The notes beneath the pieces were generated by a model that was not told the DNA's origin, searched no databases, and saw only the letters and a program-made list of their open reading frames with translations. The translations under genes and the position numbers were made by a program. A stretch of DNA of 64,000 nt from Pithys albifrons albifrons (lineage: Eukaryota; Chordata; Aves; Passeriformes; Thamnophilidae), in the NCBI RefSeq assembly GCF_047495875.1, contig NC_092474.1:2745001-2809000 (forward strand), written 5' to 3'. The first letter of the stretch is position 1; each line of letters begins with the position of its first letter. Positions 50,505 to 63,371 of the stretch are shown here, piece after piece.

Positions 50505-51059
50505 ATGCTTCTGTTAAATACAATTATAAAATCCTTCAAGGAGAAGGGAGCTACTCAGGTCTTTTTGTTGTGCAGCCCTGTAGAGAGAAAGGAAGAACAG
50601 GTTTTGTTCTTAAAATTTGAGGTGATTGTAGAGACAGTTCATTGGGCAAAGAGAAAACAGGCAGATTCTTCTCTTTCTGCCCTTTCTCCTGACGTGATGC
50701 TCCTGAGAGAGCATCAAGGTGGAGGATGGAGAGTCTGGACCAGCAGCTCCTGCCTAGCAGGTCCATGGCAGTGCTGCTGCTGGAGCTGCTTTCGGAGACA
50801 CACGGAAAGGAATGTTACAGCAAGTAGGCAGCATTTTCCTAACAATACTACACTGTTTGTCTTCTTCACTTACATCAACATTTCAGTGAGGAAACAAGAA
50901 AGTGTTTCCTTTCACCAAGCAGTGAAAGATATCTCAAATAAAATGGGGGCAGTGATGCTTTTATTACCAAAGTATCTGCAGAACAAAGTGCTTCCTTTCT
51001 GCTATTTATTTCTAAATCATATTCACACTAACTGTTGCATCTGTTTTCTGCATCTCTGA
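50505..51059 (+). other. Long open frame of 184 codons, probably not a gene
   Basis: The frame starts with ATG at 50505 (MLLLNTIIKSFKEKG) and ends at 51059. It has no recognisable domain, and its cysteine- and leucine-rich parts follow local composition. It has no promoter or polyadenylation support that I can see. It is the longest frame outside CR1 in the window, so it is recorded, but chance is the best explanation. Confidence 0.12.
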
Positions 51060-51839
51060 CTGTGTGAAAGAAACTTCGGGAGAAATTACCTCAATAATGT
51101 GCTTCTAATCTCCCTTGTTTACTGCACACTTTTTGTTCAAAGTCATTATGACAGTCATGGAAGATTCTGAGTATGATGCAGTTATTGAATTTTAAATGAA
51201 AACTAAATTGGCTGTGGTAGAGGGGAAAAATATCTCATAACACAGTAATTTTTCCTCAGGGTACAGTTGCTACATTTTATTAGAAATAAGCAATTTTCAC
51301 CATGTCTCCAAAATGTATAGTGCAGATAAACGTGAGATATTAATCTAAGGAAAAAAAGGCTTTCACAAGTATTTAATACCAAATGGTGGTTTAAAGTTTG
51401 CATGTTTTCTACATTTTCCTGGAGTGCTCGAGAAACTATTTACTCATTTTACTGAAGTAAAACACATCTCAGTTCTCTGCATTGGTCAAAAGCCTCCTGT
51501 GGTGCCATTTAGATGGGATTTAATTGAAATGTTTGGAGGTTTTTTCTGCTTGATTTGTGCATTTGGGAAGCGAGGAGCATTATCTGTATGTGAAAGGTAT
51601 TAAGGTGCCCCTGGGGCTGCTAAACAAAACCATCTGCTGAGCAGCCACCGCTTTTCCCATTGGGATCTGGTGGCATCTCCCACCACTCTGTCCCCACCAG
51701 CCCCATGGAACACTCCAAGGTTGCCTCCAGGTGGTCCTGCTAGCAAGGTAAAGGGGAGGCACTTTAGAGGATAAATACTGGGATAAAACAAATGCACTGT
51801 TGCAGCCAGTTGGCAGGGATTAATTCCACAGACTGGCTC

Positions 51840-52030
51840 TGTCAGCTGGCAGGTCTCTGCAGGGAATGGCTCTCAGCCCCAGCAGGGATGAGGAGGCCAC
51901 CAGGAGGGATCTGGGAGCAGCCCAGTGCCACAGGCAGCCCCCGGAGCCCTGGCCCTGCGGGCACCTCCCTGGCAGGGCCTGAGGAGAACAGATTTCTGCC
52001 ACTGCCCAAGCTGCTCCAGCAGCATCGTTC
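51840..52030. other. GC-rich patch
   Basis: A locally GC-rich block (AGCCCCGGAG-like words, few CpG) is open in three frames on both strands, which reflects low stop-codon density rather than coding. It may be a small isochore fluctuation or an old repeat. It has too few CpG to call a CpG island. Confidence 0.45.
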
Positions 52031-52079
52031 ATTCAGCTGTTCCTTCCTAAGCAAGCAGCACTGATGCCCTGGTTTTATG

Positions 52080-52330
52080 TTCATTAGATTTGCTCCATTC
52101 CTTTAGCAGCTCCCAAGCTCTACTTAGGCTGCAAATGAGAGCAACATTCCAATCAGTGTTTAGCAAATTCTCATTAACCAGTATTAGTTCTTGTTCGGCT
52201 TCAGCTCCGATGACAGTTTGTCAAACAGGAAGTAGATTTGAATTAACTGTTGCAGGAGAAGGAATGTATTTTATGTAGTTGCAAAGTATATGAATTATTA
52301 TGGAAGATGCATCCACTCGTGGTTAGCGGA
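52080..52330. promoter_or_regulatory. Possible conserved regulatory block
   Basis: Sequence of even composition without repeats, rich in CATTAG, AATTAAC and GCAAATGAG-type words, directly follows the GC-rich patch. It resembles vertebrate conserved non-coding DNA by texture alone. Confidence 0.15.
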
Positions 52331-55300
52331 GCCCATAGGGTCAGGATTTCACTGGGCTCTGAGCCGCAGCCATCACCAGCACATAAACCTGTCACTGTGC
52401 CCATCCTTTGACTAGTCCTGCCCTCCAGCTATGGATCCACTACAGAGGGGACAAACACTGCACTAATGAGCCTGTGAGTATTCTCTGATGCCTCTTTTCC
52501 ACCAAAATATGGATGGAGAACAGTCTCCATAAGCACGTGTGGTCCTGAGCAGCCTCACACAGCCACAGCTTCCTGCTCCCAGCCAAGGCAGGTCTGTGCA
52601 TGACTCTGTTGTTGGGCTGCATAGGTTGGGGTGGGGTTGGTCCCCTGCTCATGTTGCATGGCTGAAGATCACACTGAAAATCTGAACACCCAGAGAGCAC
52701 AGAGTAGGGTAAGAGGTTCCATTTGAGCAGAGCCTCAACGCTGAACAGGAGAAATGGTTTGCTCAGGCTCAGGTTGCTTTTGTCTTTGGGAATTAAAGCC
52801 CACATAGACACTGAATCTAAAATGAGTATTAAAGTGTTCAGAAGGGTGCAGATAGAGGATTTTGTTAGAGCATCAGAAACTGGGTCTGTTTTCAGAAAAT
52901 CTGGTTTAGGGTTTGATTTTTCACACTTCTGCTGGGGTGCTAAAATAGAAATTCAGGGAAGGTTTACAAGCAAGCTCCCAGCAAACCTCACACTAAGTAA
53001 GCTAATTCAATTTATCAGTCCTTCTTGGATGCTGGGATGAGAGAACATTTAGAACTGAATATGTTAATGTAAGTCTCTCTCCAGATAAATCACAAGCAGT
53101 TACATTTTTATGATTTAGCCATGTTGTTTATGACTAACATTTACAGAAGATAACTAGTGCATTTTCAATAGAAGCTTTTCAGCTAAAACTAAGATTATGA
53201 CAATTTTAGGGATAATTGGGTAACCATTGAATTCAAAAGCTGATAAATACAGGGAGGTTTTCAAAGCTGGATATTGCCTACTGACTTAATGGCAGGTTGG
53301 ACTTCCAGATGCATTGCTTTATGATGAATGTATAGGTTGCTAAAAATAACATTGTTGTTCATCAGTTGAAATATATCACAGCCTATAAGCAAATTAAAGG
53401 GGTCCCTCTGCTTCAGATTAAATCAGTTGTGATCCTACTTAACAAATCTCTTTATTTTAGAGCAAATAACAAAATCCCTCATAGTATATTTTTCACTGTC
53501 CTGTCTTTTCTCTTTGTAAATATGCCAGCAAGTTGCCTTTGGTTACTTTGCTTCCCATGTTGTCTGTCCAGGCTTCACAAATAGAAACAGGAAAGAGACA
53601 TGTATGAAGAAAAACTAAGAAAAGATACTGCAAAACTTGGAGGAAAACTTACAGTTCACATGTAATTTTTGATAATAACAGCCTTTGGTCCTATGTTAAC
53701 ACATGATACACAGTTACCAGTGTCCCTTGGAGGCTCTGGATCCACAATTTTAAGTGATTGGAGTGGCTGGGTAGAAGGAAGGCTAAAGTAACCATGAGCC
53801 AGAGTTACCCCACCCCACAGGATAATTGTACCTCACAGTGTGATCTGTGAGCTGCCTACAAAGGCAGGAAAGGAAGGCAGCTTTGTAGCCATCATATCTA
53901 AATAGTTTTATAGTCATCTACACCAGCCTTGAAAAATGTTTATAGTAAACAGGTCAAAAATCTCTGCTTTAAGGAAATACTTTGTCTTCTCTCCCTCCAA
54001 AGGGTATTTTATGGTTTTTACATTTTGCTCTCAGATTTGCCATAGAAGTGTTTGAATTTTAGTACAACTACTATTTGCATTCACTTCACACAAAAGCACT
54101 CCAGAATTTTTCTACACATGTGTGGGTGCATCTTCACTCAGACAATGTTGTGCAAGTGTATCCTCCATTTAATGATCTTTTAATTAATTGTTTCCTGGTT
54201 TTCAGCTTTACATTGACTGCCACCCATTCAATGTTAGTTTTATGTTTTGGACAAACCTCGCTGTAAATAGGGTTTCAATTTCTACATAAGGAATGTAAAT
54301 GTTGTTCTCATTTCCAGCATCATTCAAATGCCCACAGAACAGTTATCCTTGTGAAAGCAAATTGAATCTGTCACGTCATCCTCTATGGCAGTTTAATTCT
54401 TGGTAACAAAAGATATTGCAGCTGACAGATGGAGCCACATAATTAAGTCTCCAGTGTGTGTCAGCTGTAGCCTTTCAGACACATTTACAGTCTGACCAGT
54501 TCACCCATTTAGGTGTTTTAAACAAAACCAAAAAATATCCCTTTGGTGGATGTGGAGGTTTCTGAGAAAAATGAACTCCAAAATGCGCTAAACAGAAGAA
54601 AATAAGATCGTGCTCATTGCCAGAACTTCTAGTGATAAAATTTGATACAAGTCTTTAAATCCTCACTTTACCTCCTTTTGTATTGCATTTATTATGTCCT
54701 GAGTGTAGCTAAGCATAAACTCTTCTCAGTAGGGAGGCTCATGGAGGCAATGGATAGAAAATACATTTTCTTTAGAAAAGTAGCTTCAGGAACCCCCAGC
54801 TGTGCAGAAGATACAATCATGTTAGGTTTGTAACAGAAGATTGTAAAACTTAGGAAAAACTAAGAAACAACAGAAAACTTTAAGACAAAAGGCATCTGGT
54901 GGTGTGTGTGATGCATCCAGAATTAAAGATAAGCCTGATGCACAAGGCTGTGATCTGGTCTCTGTCTGCCCTGGTCAGGGATCACCATGTTTTTATGACT
55001 TTTCTCCATAAAGTTGCAAAGATAAAGACTGCACTCCCAATAAATGATTAGACATCTTACAGTAATCACCCCTGCATACGTGAGCTGCTTTGGTTTATAG
55101 GAACACCTGAGCAGTACCAGATCTCAGTAATTTCCTGTTAGACTTGTAATTTTAACTCCTGAAGATGATCCCATCATTTCTGACATACATGGCTCTGTTC
55201 AGTTCTTCTTCCCTCACTAAAACACACACAGCAGTTGCCTGATAGTCGTTATCATGATGCACCAACAGCAGCAAAGGGAGCTCACAGACTGCCACTGCTT

Positions 55301-56789
55301 TTCCACGTTCCTCTTCACATTTCAGGTATGTTTTGTTTCATTAAAGAGAAGTTCCATGCTGCTTTTATTACTCTGACTACTAATGAAGGATAAGCTTATT
55401 AATTCAGAAGATTTAATTAAATCACTTGCAGAGGGACCAGCCTGGCATGAAAATATATTTAGAGTCTGACTGTAAGGAGTCCCCAGTGATACAACCTTTC
55501 TTGCTGACCATCCAAAAATGGAACTGGACCACAGTGAGCACTTGCACATGTCCTGCTGGTGCCCATCCCACAGCAGGTGCAGGAGGGCAGGTACCCACAG
55601 TCATGGCAGCTTCTCTGGGCATGAGGAAGGGCAGTCTAGAAGTCTAAACTAAATGGAGAATCATGGGTTGTCATGAAGCAAGTCATTCAATTTTTCCTGC
55701 AAAAATAGCCTAAAATAGTATGGACTGCCTCATGGTTGACCCAACTGGACTACTACTTTGGTAGGGGAAGTCTCTTTTAGCAGTTTAAATTAGGACTTAC
55801 GTGGGATTTATCCATTTTTCTTGAGACTGGAATCTCCAGAAGGCACATACACCTCTGTAGCACACCTGAATTCAGAAGACAGCAAGGTAGGTGTCGCTCG
55901 GTTTAGCTCTATGGCTTGTGTCAGGTAGACTTGATTTTAAGAAATAAACCTTTCTTTGGGAAAAAAAAAATAGAATCAATCTGTCTAATTCTGAGGACTG
56001 TAATTGGTGGGGAATATGGCCTTTGACTTACCTCTTTCATGCTACCTGCCCCAATCTGGCACAGATTTAGAAGATTGATTCAAAGACTCATATTTCTTAT
56101 CCCATTTCCATGCTCTCCCCCAAAGTAACCAAGTTACAAAGGTTTCCTCAGACAAAGTATGTAATTGAGAATGCCATTGCCACAGGATGGGGTCAGGTCG
56201 GAAATGTTTTTCCTTGCAGCCATTTAAATAGGAGAAGATGGAGAAAATGTCTTGATTTCATCTACCAGACTGGACCCTGTTGCTCCCCTTTGGCCTGTTC
56301 TTCTCAGATCTGCACTGTGGTTTAAAGTCCTGGCCCTGACAGGGCTGTAGTGCTGGGAAGGTCTTATTCAGATCTTGCACACTGGTGTAAGGCAGGGGAA
56401 ACTCCACAGACAGGCTTTGTCCCTGGGATCCAACTGAAAACTGTAATAGCCACAATACATCAGGTGGAAGACCTGGAAAGAGCAAATGTTCTTATCTCAA
56501 ACACTGAATTTACAGTAATTAACAGTTGTAAATGTGATTGCAGTATTTTGTAGGCTGTCCTTTCTACGATTGTGGGGAATGGAAGTTAATGGAAATACAC
56601 TTGATAATACCCGTTGGCTGAAGGGCTTCCATTAGCTGATCCAGTACCTCCAAATGTGTACTTAGGTAATAATGCAGTAAATGAATCTGGGAGAAATGAA
56701 TTGGGGGTTTTGTTGTTTGGTTTTTTTCCTTTTTTTGAGAAATAATAAAGATGCTTCTCACTAGGCTCAGCTGGGATATTACTGCTGTT

Positions 56790-58060
56790 CATATAGCCAA
56801 GTGTTTTGTTGGAGAGATGAAGTGCTGCGTATAAACTTGTTCATTACCAGAAACCTGACAAATACCGAGCTAATATCATGTCAACAATAAACTGGGGATA
56901 ATGCAGTTCCTCTCTTTCTAATAGATTTTTCCTTACAGATAATCATAAGCAATACCAAAAAAATTACAATGGGAAAAAAAAAATCTGTTCTCTGTGATAC
57001 GCAGCTCCTCTGATTTGAAGTACCAGAGGCAGAGAGGAGGAAAATAATTTATTTGGGGATTATCTACACACAGAAAAAAACCTTGATAATCGCTGGAGTG
57101 AGGAGCTGCTGCAATTGTTTGCTACCTTCTTGCCTACTGATTGTTGTTTAATCCAATGAAATTATTGTTTCCAGGGATGGCGAGTGGAGTGTTCATCGAG
57201 GTGCCTCTGCTTCCCTGCTGCAGAAGTGTCAGCAGCCACTTAGCAGGGCTTGCACTTAAGGAGTGGTGTTGGTCGGATGTGCAATCACTGACCAATTAGT
57301 GCTGTTTGGTTTTTCTTCCTTAGGGAAACACAAACACTTTAACACAAACAGGGAGGTTTAATACGCAGACCACCTTCCACCCCTGAAAAGGCTTAGTACA
57401 TTTTCAACACAACGTAGCACTTAATGGCACAAGTTTAATTATATTTTATAAAAATTTTATAAGAATGGCCGGAATAATATTAATGATGTGTGAACAAAGG
57501 TGGCAAGACTAAATTTATGTTTCAAGCAATTACATTTTACAAGCTGAAGTAGAGGACAAAGGTAATTAACAAGAATAATGAAAGCACTACCTTCCCATAA
57601 ATCACTGTTAAAAAAGAGTAAATAAAAGAAGACAAAGGGATTATGAGTCAAGTTTCATCGTTATTCATCAATTTTAGAGCAGAAGGGTGGGTTTAATTAG
57701 TGAACTGGCAGAGCACTTGTTTGATGCTTTTCAAGTAGTCTTGATGCTCTTCTATCGGAGGAACAAACATCTGATTGAATGGAAATGGCGGTGATTGCCT
57801 TCTCCAAGTTCCTAATCAGAACATTTCCATTTGTGCTCCTTTTAATGAAGCAAAGGGGGTAATTAGTGGGCATGCTGGACCGGGGAGGTTGCAGGTGAGG
57901 GTCACGGCCCCCCTAATCTGGAAAGGATAAAAGCGCCCAGTTCTCCGGCAATTTCAGTTTTCTATGGATTGTTTAGTTCTTTTTTTTTTTTTTAATCTGC
58001 AGTGCTTTGTGGATCAGAAAGCAAATCAGTCTCCACTGGGAGGACCCTTATCTATTAATT
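56790..58060. promoter_or_regulatory. Best candidate conserved regulatory block
   Basis: About 1.3 kb free of recognisable repeats and rich in developmental transcription-factor-like words: TTGTTTA at 57144-57150 (FOX-like), ATTGTTT at 57164-57170 (SOX-like), and TAATTA at 57563-57568 and 57860-57865 (homeodomain-like). A GC-richer segment near 57.88-57.95 kb contains GATAAAAG at 57926-57933, a weak TATA-like site. The density of such words and the absence of transposon debris suggest an enhancer cluster. This is inference; it needs alignment to other vertebrates. Confidence 0.3.
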
Positions 58061-59750
58061 AATTTTGCCTCATCTCGTCCCAGGAGAAGACGTTTCTCAT
58101 GCCAAGGCCCAGGAAACTGATGCTGAATTGCAGTAACACTGTTCCAGCCTGAACCTTTATGGATTGGGTTGTGGAGAAAAAAGAAATAATGCAACAGGTG
58201 GATGCAGGTGACTATGCCTATGCCATCATCACCTGAGTCAAAAATGAATAGGGTTTATCTGGGGACTAAGCCCCCTCCCTCAGAAATGTGGAGCTTGAAA
58301 GACAGATCCCAGGGAAAGCAGCAACTTACGGTGTAAATATGGATTTTCCCATGGATAAACAAAATTTTAGTTGATACGAGAACTGTTCCTTTGAAAGTTG
58401 TTTTATATTCTATTAATTCATCTCAGGGCTGAGCAAATATGGACTGAAAACATGACTGAATGGAGAGAGGACTTTTTCATCCTAATCAGTCTGGGCTCTG
58501 ATTCTGACTGGCTTTACAGACTAAGGGATAAACAGTTGCTACTTGTAGATGGATTTGATCTCTCGTTGCCAAGAGGACACGCTGCCGTTCCGATAAGGGA
58601 GAGTAGCATCAAGTTACTTCTCCATTCACAGAGCACAAATCTGGTTGTGCAAGCAGCTTGCCAGACTGTGATATAAATCAGTATAGCCACTTTACTAATC
58701 CCAAGTTGAGGGCCATCTCACTGCACTTGGTGTCTGTGTAGTCTGGGCTGAGCCGATGGGAGGGTCCTTTGCACTGCTGAAGGTTTGCTACAGGGAATCA
58801 TGAGATGGCTGTTTCACAGCTGGGTGAAAAAAATCCCAAATACATGCAATATGTTTTGTAGAGCATTGAGGCAGCCTTTGACATAAAGTAACAAGAAATG
58901 GACTATTATCTATTATTCATTATTGCTTGTGAGCCAAGTTTAATTAAACTCAATAAAGGCATATGCAATAAAAGTGAACGACCCACAGCAGTGAGGGATT
59001 CTGATCTGAATCTGTGAAGACTTCCTAAAGCATAGTGGGAATTAAAACACTGTGAAACCTCAACTTTGGCACATATAGAGAGGGACAGCTCTCCATTTCC
59101 TGTATTGCAAGGAGGTAAATTCAGTTTACCTGCATTTGCCCTTGATTACCCAGTGCTTTCTCTTCTCACTACAGATCTCAGCATAAATGTCCAGGCTCCG
59201 AAGTCACCTCCAGACAGTGACAAAATGCTCCGTGTCACACAGAGAGCACACCTACTAAATATAAGAGGTTGCAACAGAACTCCAGGGATTTACTTACAGG
59301 ATATTTGCTGATCTATACAGGCATTGGTGACAGGCCAGGCCTGCCCACCCTGCAAGCCATAGGGCAAGTGATAAATGATGCTGGGAGGATGAAGGGGCTC
59401 ACTCAATACTGCAGATTCTGTGTCATCATCTCTAGAGATGCTAAAATAAGGGTAATAGAGTAGATCCAGTATGAAAAGTCTCAATATTTTCTTGTGCACT
59501 GAGTCTGGGAAAAATCTTTGTGGTTTGGAAGCTGCATTGACTGATCAGAGCCACGTTGCAGCTCTTTGGGTTGAAAGCCTCAAGAAATTTGACTTTATAG
59601 ATCGAACTGAATTAGAAACATAACCTGAAAAAGATATTTCGTCATGGTTGAATTAAGAAAAATAAACAAAACCAAACAAACAAAAACCCCAACACAACAA
59701 GAAAAGAGAAATTATTCCCATCATTACAGAAAGTTAAATCAAAATGCACG

Positions 59751-59784
59751 TCCCACAACTCTTCACATCCCACAACTCTTCACA
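59751..59784 (+). repeat. Perfect 17-bp tandem duplication
   Basis: TCCCACAACTCTTCACA is present twice head to tail with no mismatch. It lies after an A/C-rich low-complexity tract (about 59655-59700). It is probably a replication-slippage product. Confidence 0.85.
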
Positions 59785-62084
59785 ACCCAAAACCCAGATG
59801 CAAGGTTTGATATTAAGCTTCTTCCACATAGTCAACTGGCAAGCAGAACTATAGTCAAAAAGGAAAGTAGAGGTGGTCAGCTGTGCTTCTCAGAGTCTTG
59901 TCTTTGGACAAAGGTTCTTGTGGGCTCAGATTTGCCCACACAGGGATGTGCTTGGCTCTGCAGCACCAAAGGTGACATCTGTCCTGCAACTTGCATAAGC
60001 TGACACAAACAGTGCAAATCTGAACTGCTTCAGACTTGTGCTGCCAGCGTGTGACACAGAATCACAGCTCAAAAGATTGAACCATCTTCCTTTGGTGTCC
60101 TGCCTGCTCCAGCACGTCACTAGAGCTGATTGGAAACTGGCCAAGATAAACAGTTCCTCTGGCAAAATCCTGGCTTGTTGAAAGCAAAACACATTATGAA
60201 AATGCCTGTTTTGGAGAAAAAGAATGATAGCTTTCAAGGCTGAGCTTCTTGGAAAGTAACACAAGAATTTTTTTCTTAAAAAATCTCATTTTCTTGGTTT
60301 TAATGCTTGGACTTGGTATGAATGTGTATATATCACACAAGGCACAAAAGGCTGAAATTTATCATTTAATGATAGATTTTTTTTCTTGATTGCAATACAA
60401 TGTTTCAGTGGTCTGAAAATAAACTTGAGGTATTTTAACTTATGGTAAATGTATTTCTTTACAAATCATAGAGCAAAAGAAGATGAAAATGAGACAGTTT
60501 TATGGAAAACAGAAAATCTGATTTCAGTTCATCTTTGCAGACAGCACTGCTCATGTATCTGTAGCTTCATAATATACCTTCATATGAAAATACTCATGCA
60601 AATCCTTATCTCTGAAGATGAATCTCTGGCTATGGGTGCATTGACTACTTCGAATTTCAGACCTAGTGGGTAAAGACATTATAGGAGTTTTCCTGGACAT
60701 CCTTGGAGTTTTCAGTTTGCTGGGGGCAGATTCTCATTCTTCATGTTCACCTCCCTTTTTTGTCTGTGTCTAAGCTTGATGAGTAAAGCAGAGCTACCCT
60801 TAACGATGCCATTTAAAATCAGGGGAGGGAAGAAGAGTTTCAAGGCTAGTTGTGGGTGTGTGGAGGGAGGGGGGAATTTTAAATAGGATTTAATGGAGCT
60901 GGGAGCTGGGTTATTTAAAACTGGTGCAAAGATCCTTTGTATTGACAATTCGCTGTATGAGCCATAAACTCTTCGCTCTGTGCATATAAAAGATGAAAGG
61001 ACCAATTACTTATTGAGGCATTAAACACCCAGGGGACAAAGATGCCTGTCTAGCAATAGTAAACATATTGACTGAAACCTATTTGAATTTCAAATCACCA
61101 AATGTCCCAATTTTTTAAAAGCTTCCTGTGATAACCAAGGTCTGGAAAGTCAATTGAAACTTAATTCTCCTGGATATCTCATGGGGGAAAAGTACATGAA
61201 TCCGGACAGATTCAATTATTTAATTTTAATGAAAAAATAGATAGCTGCTTTATAATTTCCTTATAGAGCTGTAGATGGGAATGCAGCTCCTTTTTCTAAG
61301 ATGTTATCCTAGGATAAATGACAATAGTGGTCTGCCAAACACAGGTTGCCAAAAGGTTTATGTCCAAGGGTTTTCTGCTTCCTCTTGTCCCTAGATCTTC
61401 TTTTTCTCCCTCCACCTGGGACTGTGATGTGCCAGCCAAGTCCAGTTGAGCGTTTCCTCTCTGCCCACAGATAGTGCAGATGGTATTTCCAAAGCATTGC
61501 ACAGGGGATCTGTTACAGGCTGCTGTACATCCACACGCTGCAGAAGGACATGTTTACTGTCTCATCTATTGAAAAGACTCTGACAAAGCAAACCAGCCAC
61601 AGGTCAGTGCTGTGCTACAAGCATCATGCCAGGAATACATCCTGTGCCTGCCACGAGGACAAAGTGAGTCCTGACAGCAACTGGGGAAAAATAGCCACTG
61701 ACCATCTTCTTGAGGTGTTTGGAATCCCCCCACCATCAGATGCTCTTGGGGCTTGTCATGATCATCAGCCTGATCGACTTGCTGTCAACTATTTGCCATG
61801 AGGCAGTTAGGCAGAAATCCATTGAATTAAAAGTTACAACTGACTCTCCCAGACTTGCACTGCTCTCACCACATTCATTAGTAGAAAAGTTCATTGTATT
61901 TAACTGCCATTACTCTGAATACTGATGGAGTTAATTACTTGCTCTATATTGGCCAGCATTGCCTGAAATGTTGACTCCACATAAACCCACAGAAACAATT
62001 AGTGCAGTGTCATTGTGGGTATTTACTGTTGAATTAATTTTCCTTTTGTGTTTACTGTAATGTCATATACAGAGTAAAGGTCCA

Positions 62085-62099
62085 CAGCAGCAGCAGCAG
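62085..62099 (+). repeat. (CAG)5 microsatellite
   Basis: Five perfect CAG units. It is not inside a recognisable coding frame. Confidence 0.85.
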
Positions 62100-62499
62100 G
62101 GTTGTTATAAAAATCTCAGAGGAGTTTATCCTCCCCTTTATATGCTCTGCACACATAGAGGGAGCATCCATAACCATAACAGCTGGCTGTGTGTGTACTG
62201 CTGGGCAGAAGAGACACCCACCACTGCACAGCTGTCCTTGACCTTGCCATAATAAGGCTTTTATCAGATACCATCAACAAGAACACACTCCCTGCTTCTG
62301 TCTGAGTAAAACTGGTAGTTGTTGTTGCCTTTGTTCTAATAGAACTCATTAGAGGAGGACAAGTAGCTGCATTTCAGTTGTGTTCAGCTGATTGTGGAAC
62401 AGATGCCGTATCTCTGCCTTTGTCTCGGGTGGTTTCTGTTGGGATTCCCAGCATGCAGTCATTTTTCTGTATTCCATTTTCTCTCTGTCTTGGTGTACA

Positions 62500-62690
62500 A
62501 TCCTAAATGAAGGCAGGCATTTATCACCACAGCAGCTTTAAATATCAAATGCTTGATGAATTTACTCTCAGCTGGCCGGAAGCAATACTGTGATTGCAGC
62601 ATTTTATAATCATCAGGACTTGTTTCTCGAAGCTGCATTAATTTGCATGAGCAAAGCCTTATTAGCAAAGTTGCTGGTAACAAGCATGTA
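62500..62690. promoter_or_regulatory. Possible conserved regulatory block
   Basis: A repeat-free block with words such as TTTAAATATCAAATG, CATTAATTTGCATGAGC (octamer-like TTTGCAT) and TTATAATCATCAGG. The texture is that of conserved non-coding DNA. There is no supporting alignment. Confidence 0.22.
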
Positions 62691-63225
62691 CAAACCAACC
62701 GTGGGAGAAGATTCTTTCTGTCTGCACCTTCCTTGGGAAAACCTGACCTTGTGTTTTAACAGGATGGCTGAAGAATTGTATGCAAGGGCAAAAGTTTAAA
62801 ATGAGTGCAAGGAATCTGACCCCATGTGGGATAGACCCTGCAGTGCCAGGCCCTGTCTCTGGCCATGGAGGGCATTCCCACCTTTCTATTGCACTTATCT
62901 CCAGCCATGATCTTACAGTACAATAAATCCAGCACTGGAGTTTGTAATGCAAAGTCAAAAAGTACAGAGAAAAACATTTTTCTTGTATAAACTCAACCCA
63001 TCATTCAGGAGTGCTCAAGAATTCTTGGTGAGTGAATTATGTACCAGCAGATCAGGTATCTCCTGTCCTCCTTTATGCAGACAGAATAAAGCCAACTGAT
63101 GCTGTATATCAGACATGCATGCTGAACCAACTGGAGTCAACTCCCTGTTTATCCTTCCCTAAATCTGGTATTTACATTTAGGTGGGTTGGTTGCACGTGG
63201 AACTGGGAGGATGCTCCAGATATTT

Positions 63226-63371
63226 AGAATCATAGAATCAATTGGGTTGGAAAAGACCTCCAAGATCATCAAGTCCAACCCTTGGTCCAACTCCAGTCCC
63301 TTTACCAGATCATGGCACTCAGTGCCACGGCCAATCTGCGTTTAAAAACCTCCAGGGATGGTGAATCCACC
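63226..63371 (-). mobile_element. CR1 LINE copy 5, 5'-truncated
   Basis: A minus-strand CR1 3' remnant of about 146 bp. It starts with AGAATCATAGAATCA, one terminal-repeat unit fewer than copies 1-3, continues through the conserved 3' UTR, and stops after GAATCCACC, where similarity to the other copies ends. It holds only the final ORF2 codons and the 3' UTR. Confidence 0.94.

Larger units (their letters stand above)
47665..63225. other. Unassigned non-coding stretch with several possible regulatory blocks
   Basis: About 15.6 kb without a recognisable gene. It contains a short AAT-type microsatellite, a candidate 32-nt exon at 49671-49702, a 184-codon chance-like frame at 50505-51059, a GC-rich patch at 51.84-52.03 kb, and three blocks that look like conserved non-coding DNA, listed separately. 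No transposon is identifiable. Confidence 0.5.

Noticed and set aside
51792..52064. 90-codon frame in the GC-rich patch as a gene
   Set aside because: Frames are open on both strands because stop codons are rare in GC-rich DNA; there is no family signature.
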